From Candidatus Methylomirabilota bacterium (lineage in GTDB: Bacteria; Methylomirabilota; Methylomirabilia; Methylomirabilales; 2-02-FULL-66-22), in the NCBI GenBank assembly GCA_016208645.1, contig JACQXP010000269.1, positions 1 to 9,822 on the forward strand: a DNA stretch of 9,822 bases, read 5' to 3'. Made by a program: the position numbers and the translations under genes. Under the pieces are notes generated by a model. The model saw only the letters and a list, made by a program, of their open reading frames with translations, was not told the DNA's origin and did no database searches. The stretch's first letter is position 1. Every line of letters starts with the position of its first letter. Positions 6,181 through 9,822 of the stretch are shown in pieces.

Positions 6181-8242
6181 TCAGAAGCGCCTGAAGGTCA
6201 GCGGGGTTCGTCACGGGGGCGGAACAAGCGAACTTGTGGCAGGCGTAGGCCGTCGCCCTGCCGTCCACCTGCGCCTTCCCCGCCAGGAGATCCCCGACCG
6301 CCGGTAGTTTCCCCAGCTCCCCCGCGCCCGCCACGACAATGACCTTGTTGGGGACGAACTCCTGGTGGACCGCCCGGAGGAGCGCCCGGGTGTCCGCCGC
6401 ACTCCGCTCGCCCACGATCACGATCTCATGCGGCGTCTCCACGTACCAGTCGAGCGCGCAGAGCAGGTTCCCGAATCCGAAGGGATTCTGCTCCATCTGG
6501 CCCCGGAAAACGCGGAGCACCCGCTCTGCCCGGGTCAGATCTGCGGCACTGCCCGTCAGGGCGTGCAGTCGCAGCATCGTCTGGGTGGCGACGGATTCCC
6601 CGGACGGGATCGAATGGTCGTAGGCGGACTTGGGGCGATGGATCAGCGCCTCGTGGGCGGCGGAGGTGAGGAAGAGCCCTCCCCCTCGCGCGTCCCAGAA
6701 TTGGGCGATCATCCGCTCGTGCAGGGCCACGGCCTGGTCCAGGTAGCGCCGGTCGAACGTCGCCTGGTAGAGGTCCAGCAGCGCCGCCGCGAAGAATGCG
6801 TAATCGTCGAGATACCCGTTCAACTTGGCCTGGCCATCCTTGAAGGTGCGGAGAAGCCGCCCGTCTCTCAGCAGGTGGGCCAGGACGAACTCCGCGCTCC
6901 GGACGGCGGCATCCAGCGCGGCCTCGTCACCGAGGACGGTGTACGCCTCGGCGCAGGCCGAGATCATCAGGCAGTTCCAACTCGTCAGGATCTTCTCGTC
7001 ACGGAAGGGCTTCGCCCGCTGCTCCCGGACGTGGAAGAGCTTCTCACGCGCTCCGGCAAGGAGTGTCTCGGCCTGCTCGGCCTTCATCCCGAACCGCGCG
7101 GCCACGGACTCCAGGCTGCCTGGCCGATTCAGGATGCTCCGGCCGCGCTCGAAATTGCCCGCCTCGGTGACGTCGTAGGCCCTGCAGAAGAGCTGCCCGA
7201 CGTCCTCCCCCAGGTGGGCCAGGATCTCGTCCCGCGTCCAGACGAAGAACTTCCCCTCTTCCCCCTCGCTGTCCGCATCCTGGGTGGAATAGAAGCCGCC
7301 CTCGGGATGCAGCATCTCCCGCCTGACATAGGCCAGGGTATCCCGGATGACCTTCTCGAAGAGGCGCTGCCTGGTAACCTGCCAGGCCTCCAGGTACAGC
7401 CGGAGGAGCAGGGCGTTGTCGTACAGCATCTTCTCGAAGTGCGGCACCAGCCAGCGATTGTCCACGGAATAGCGGTGAAAGCCACCCCCGATGTGATCGA
7501 AGATCCCGCCCGCGGCCATCTTCTCCAGCGTCAGGGTAACCATCCGCAGGGCGAACTCGTCCTGATGGGCCCGGGCGTGCCGGAGCAGGAAGGCCTGGTT
7601 CATGGTATTGGGAAACTTGGGCGCGCCGCCGAACCCGCCGTACACCGGATCCACGTGACGCGTGAGGGCGCGCCCCACCCTGTCCAGCAGTTCCTTGTCC
7701 AGCGGCTCGGCCACCTCCTTGAATGTCGAGAGACGCCCCATCCCGTCCAGGATCTGACGGACGGTCTCCGCGATCCCCTCCTGGTTCAGCCGGTAGGCAT
7801 CCGCCACGCCCTGCAGGACGCGCGGAAAGCCGGGCAGCCCCTGGCGGTCCGTGGGCGGGTAGTAGGTCCCGCCGTAGAACGGCTGCTGGTCGGGCGTGAG
7901 GAACACGGTGAGCGGCCAGCCGCCCTGGCCGCCCAGGAGCTGCACCACGTTCTGGTAGATCTGATCCAGGTCCGGTCGTTCCTCGCGGTCCACCTTGATA
8001 TTCACGAAGTGCTCGTTCATCAGGCGGGCGATGGCTGTATCCTCGAAGCTCTCCCGCTCCATCACGTGGCACCAGTGGCAGGCGGAGTAGCCGACGCTGA
8101 GGAGGATCGGCCGGTTCTCAGCCTTGGCCCTGGCCAGGGCCTCCGGGCCCCAGGGATACCAGTCCACAGGATTATGGGCGTGTTGCAAGAGGTACGGGCT
8201 GGTCTCGTGGATCAGGTGGTTCGTATGGGTGGGCTCGCTCAT
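6146..8242 (-). CDS. Thioredoxin-domain protein of the YyaL/SSP411 (DUF255) family
   Basis: Large conserved protein with an N-terminal thioredoxin-like domain and a C-terminal helical (alpha/alpha)6-barrel resembling glycan-processing enzymes; its reaction is not established. The signature SPYLLQHAHNPVDWYPWG is at residues 15-32. The redox motif is CHWC with cysteines 55 and 58. GGQGGWPLTVFLTP (104-117) carries the cis-proline P110, and FYGGTYYPP follows. The barrel shows GGFGGAPKFPN, HFEKMLYDNALL (about 268) and GGFYSTQDADSEGEEGKFFVWT. The family's usual SWNGLM appears here as SWNCLM. The 698 residues are near the usual 670-700. ATG at 8242 is supported by AAGGA seven bases upstream. The last ten residues, NVEYRTTNFE, and the stop are encoded by the ATTCGA repeat; homologues should end near VTNPADLQALL. 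It is a monocistronic gene, convergent with the oxidoreductase and divergent from the aldehyde dehydrogenase. A minus-strand TGCTAGACT at 8324-8332 could be an extended -10, without a good -35. Confidence 0.93.
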   Translation of the reverse strand: MSEPTHTNHLIHETSPYLLQHAHNPVDWYPWGPEALARAKAENRPILLSVGYSACHWCHVMERESFEDTAIARLMNEHFVNIKVDREERPDLDQIYQNVVQLLGGQGGWPLTVFLTPDQQPFYGGTYYPPTDRQGLPGFPRVLQGVADAYRLNQEGIAETVRQILDGMGRLSTFKEVAEPLDKELLDRVGRALTRHVDPVYGGFGGAPKFPNTMNQAFLLRHARAHQDEFALRMVTLTLEKMAAGGIFDHIGGGFHRYSVDNRWLVPHFEKMLYDNALLLRLYLEAWQVTRQRLFEKVIRDTLAYVRREMLHPEGGFYSTQDADSEGEEGKFFVWTRDEILAHLGEDVGQLFCRAYDVTEAGNFERGRSILNRPGSLESVAARFGMKAEQAETLLAGAREKLFHVREQRAKPFRDEKILTSWNCLMISACAEAYTVLGDEAALDAAVRSAEFVLAHLLRDGRLLRTFKDGQAKLNGYLDDYAFFAAALLDLYQATFDRRYLDQAVALHERMIAQFWDARGGGLFLTSAAHEALIHRPKSAYDHSIPSGESVATQTMLRLHALTGSAADLTRAERVLRVFRGQMEQNPFGFGNLLCALDWYVETPHEIVIVGERSAADTRALLRAVHQEFVPNKVIVVAGAGELGKLPAVGDLLAGKAQVDGRATAYACHKFACSAPVTNPADLQALLRNVEYRTTNFE

Positions 8243-8255
8243 GCGGGATTCCTTT

Positions 8256-8303
8256 CCCCTCAGCCCACCCTTCCCCCCCTGGGGGAGAGGCGAAGCTGAG
8301 GGA
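8256..8303. repeat. Palindromic repeat abutting the DUF255 ribosome binding site
   Basis: CCCTCAGC (8257-8264) pairs perfectly with GCTGAGGG (8295-8302). Inside, a run of C (8273-8279) faces GGGGG (8281-8285) across a single T, so a second stem can form. Its composition resembles, but is not identical to, the 5905-6015 element. It begins two bases from the AAGGA ribosome binding site of the DUF255 gene (8250-8254), so it would fold in that gene's leader if transcription starts upstream of it. Confidence 0.7.
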
Positions 8304-8343
8304 GATCAATCTGGCTGGTTCAAAGTCTAGCACGGCGATCCAT

Positions 8344-8372
8344 CACGGGCCAGTACCCGGGTGCCTCCCGTG
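8344..8372. promoter_or_regulatory. Dyad-symmetric element upstream of aldehyde dehydrogenase
   Basis: CACGGG (8344-8349) and CCCGTG (8367-8372) form outer arms around ACCCGGGT (8355-8362), an 8-bp palindrome that shares almost the same centre. The element is about 93 bases before the aldehyde dehydrogenase start and 100 bases from the divergent DUF255 start. A regulator-binding role is inferred from position and symmetry alone; in this GC-rich context chance is a real alternative. Confidence 0.25.
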
Positions 8373-8405
8373 CCGGAGCCAGATTCCGACTTCCCAACGG
8401 GAGTG

Positions 8406-8415
8406 ACCACGTGGT
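8406..8415. promoter_or_regulatory. Perfect 10-bp palindrome ACCACGTGGT before aldehyde dehydrogenase
   Basis: This uninterrupted palindrome lies 49 bases upstream of the aldehyde dehydrogenase ATG, where an operator could overlap a promoter. No convincing -35/-10 pair was found nearby, so function is unproven. Confidence 0.25.
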
Positions 8416-8452
8416 AGCCTTACGCCTCTTGGCACTCAGCCGGCTCCCGCAC

Positions 8453-8458
8453 AGGAGG
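8453..8458 (+). promoter_or_regulatory. Ribosome binding site that sets the aldehyde dehydrogenase start
   Basis: A perfect AGGAGG is spaced six bases from the ATG at 8465. It decides for that start over the in-frame ATG nine codons later. Confidence 0.85.
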
Positions 8459-8464
8459 CGCCTC

Positions 8465-9822
8465 ATGCCAAACGGTGGTTCCGAGAAGCCCATGCTCGTG
8501 GACGGCTCGTGGGTTCCCGCCGAATCGGGCAAGACCTTTTCCGTCCACAACCCCTCTACTGGCGAGGAGATCGCCCGGGTGGCAAAGGCCGACGCGCCGG
8601 ACGTGGACCGTGCCGTCCGAGCGGCCCACCGGGCCTTCGAGGACGGCCCGTGGTCCCGCCTGAGGCCGCCGGAGCGCGCGCGGTACCTCTTCACGGTGGC
8701 CCGCCTGATCCGGGAGCGCCTGGAGGAGATCGCCGCGCTCGAAACCCGGAACGTCGGGAAGCCGATCCGCGACTCGCGGGACGAGGTGGGGGCGGCCGCC
8801 GACTGCTTCGAGTACTACGCCGGCGCCGTTCCCCGCATCTACGGGGAGACCATCCCGGTGGCCAGCCCCGGCCTGGACTTCACCCTCCGGGAACCGATCG
8901 GCGTGGTCGCCCTCATCGTGCCCTGGAACTTCCCCTTCGTCATGGCCGCGTGGAAGGCCGCCCCGGCCCTGGCCGCCGGCAACACTGTGATCCTGAAACC
9001 CGCGAGCTACACGCCCCTCACCGCCCTGCTGTTGGGCGAGATCTGCCAAGCCGCCGGGATCCCGCCCGGCGTGGTGAACGTCATCACCGGCCCCGGGTCC
9101 ACGGCGGGCGCCAGCCTGGCCGGTCATCCCCTGGTCGGTAAGATCGCGTTCACGGGCGAGACGGAAACGGGCAAGCAGATCATGCACCTCGCCGCCGACA
9201 GTATCAAGAAGGTGTCGCTGGAGCTCGGCGGCAAATCCCCCAACATCATCTTCGACGACGCCGATGTGGACGAGGCGGCCAACACCTCGGCCCTGGCCGT
9301 CTACGGCAATGCGGGTCAGGACTGCTGCGCGCGGAGCCGGGCCTTCGTCCAGCAGGGAGTCCACGACGCCTTCCTGGCGAAGTTCGTGGCCCGGACGAAA
9401 GCGCTCAAGGTCGGGGACCCCATGGATCCCGAGACCGAGGTCGGACCCCTCATCTCTCCGGGCCAGCGCGAGCGGGTCGTAGAGTACATCCGCGTGGGCC
9501 AGTCAGAGGGCGCCAGGCTGGCGTGCGGCGGCGAGGTTCCCACCGACCCGGCGCGCGCTCGGGGAAGTTATCTCTTCCCCGCCGTCCTGACCCAGGTCCA
9601 GAACCGGATGCGGGTGGCCCAGGAGGAGATCTTCGGTCCCGTCCTGTGCGTGATTCCCTTCCGGGACGAGGACGAGGCTGTGCGGCTGGCCAACGACACG
9701 ATCTACGGCCTCTCCGGCTCCCTCTGGACGCGGGATATCGGGCGGGCCATCCGGGTGGCCAGGCGCGTCCGGACCGGCGTCCTCAGCATCAACTGCAACC
9801 GCAGCGTCCACCTCGAGGCACC
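8465..9822 (+). CDS. NAD(P)-dependent aldehyde dehydrogenase (C-terminus cut by window edge)
   Basis: Member of the aldehyde dehydrogenase superfamily, which oxidises an aldehyde to the carboxylic acid with NAD(P)+. The frame runs 452 codons to the window edge; the family is about 480-500 residues, so some 30-45 are missing. Cofactor and catalytic motifs are intact: PWNFPF with N155, the adenine-side KPASYTPLTALLLGEI, FTGETETGKQI, the general base E253 in LELGGKSPN, and the nucleophile C287 in GNAGQDCCARSR. EEIFGPVLCVIPF follows, then YGLSGSLWTRDIGRA and GVLSINCN. The E in FTGETETG, where many relatives have S, is a known variant in the superfamily. The ATG is fixed by a perfect AGGAGG. It resembles betaine-aldehyde, aminobutyraldehyde and semialdehyde dehydrogenases, but motifs do not decide the substrate and no pathway neighbour is in view. 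It is divergent from the DUF255 gene. Confidence 0.93.
   Translation, partial: MPNGGSEKPMLVDGSWVPAESGKTFSVHNPSTGEEIARVAKADAPDVDRAVRAAHRAFEDGPWSRLRPPERARYLFTVARLIRERLEEIAALETRNVGKPIRDSRDEVGAAADCFEYYAGAVPRIYGETIPVASPGLDFTLREPIGVVALIVPWNFPFVMAAWKAAPALAAGNTVILKPASYTPLTALLLGEICQAAGIPPGVVNVITGPGSTAGASLAGHPLVGKIAFTGETETGKQIMHLAADSIKKVSLELGGKSPNIIFDDADVDEAANTSALAVYGNAGQDCCARSRAFVQQGVHDAFLAKFVARTKALKVGDPMDPETEVGPLISPGQRERVVEYIRVGQSEGARLACGGEVPTDPARARGSYLFPAVLTQVQNRMRVAQEEIFGPVLCVIPFRDEDEAVRLANDTIYGLSGSLWTRDIGRAIRVARRVRTGVLSINCNRSVHLEA

Noticed and set aside
6365..8299. 644-codon plus-strand frame
   Set aside because: Antisense shadow of the DUF255 gene, caused by GC-rich codon structure.
8420..9364. 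314-codon minus-strand frame
   Set aside because: Antisense to the aldehyde dehydrogenase, whose plus-strand frame has all catalytic motifs.
1..9822. A novel multi-gene defence or biosynthetic system
   Set aside because: Gene orientations alternate and each unit is a known, separate family. Apart from the TA-lhr adjacency, nothing ties the genes into one system. No tRNA, rRNA, integrase or transposase was seen.

Overview
The window is GC-rich bacterial chromosomal DNA. Hand counts of sampled lines give roughly 70% or more in the lhr gene and about 60-63% in the toxin-antitoxin pair. No rRNA, tRNA or clade-specific gene is present, so the organism cannot be named. The gene content and the dispersed short palindromic repeats resemble genomes of uncultured high-GC lineages such as NC10/Methylomirabilota-Rokubacteria or deltaproteobacterial groups. 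That placement is an impression, not a result.

Layout, left to right. Bases 1-3905 (minus) hold most of a long Lhr-type superfamily 2 helicase whose C-terminal end runs off the left edge. Just upstream of it on the same strand is a type II toxin-antitoxin pair: a MazF/PemK-like toxin (3929-4309) and a ribbon-helix-helix antitoxin (4306-4569). These two overlap by ATGA and read toward lhr with only 23 bases between toxin and helicase. A 331-base intergenic region follows, with a plausible sigma-70 promoter for a plus-strand zinc-free quinone oxidoreductase (4901-5866). Convergent to it is a thioredoxin-domain protein of the YyaL/DUF255 family (6146-8242, minus). Divergent from that, after 222 bases, is an NAD(P)-dependent aldehyde dehydrogenase (8465 onward, plus) cut by the right edge.

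Functionally these look like separate housekeeping or accessory units: nucleic-acid repair helicase, TA module, two redox enzymes and a conserved thioredoxin-fold protein. I see no single multi-gene pathway and no convincing undescribed defence or biosynthetic system. The least ordinary signal is repeat DNA. Four kinds of short repeat lie in under 10 kb. A 7-bp array (1009-1085) sits inside lhr and encodes an Arg/Glu/Ser-rich linker. A compound palindrome (about 5905-6015) lies behind the oxidoreductase. An ATTCGA-rich inverted repeat (about 6098-6180) supplies the last ten residues and stop codon of the DUF255 protein. Another palindrome (8256-8303) abuts that gene's ribosome binding site. 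Two of the four have therefore become protein-coding sequence.
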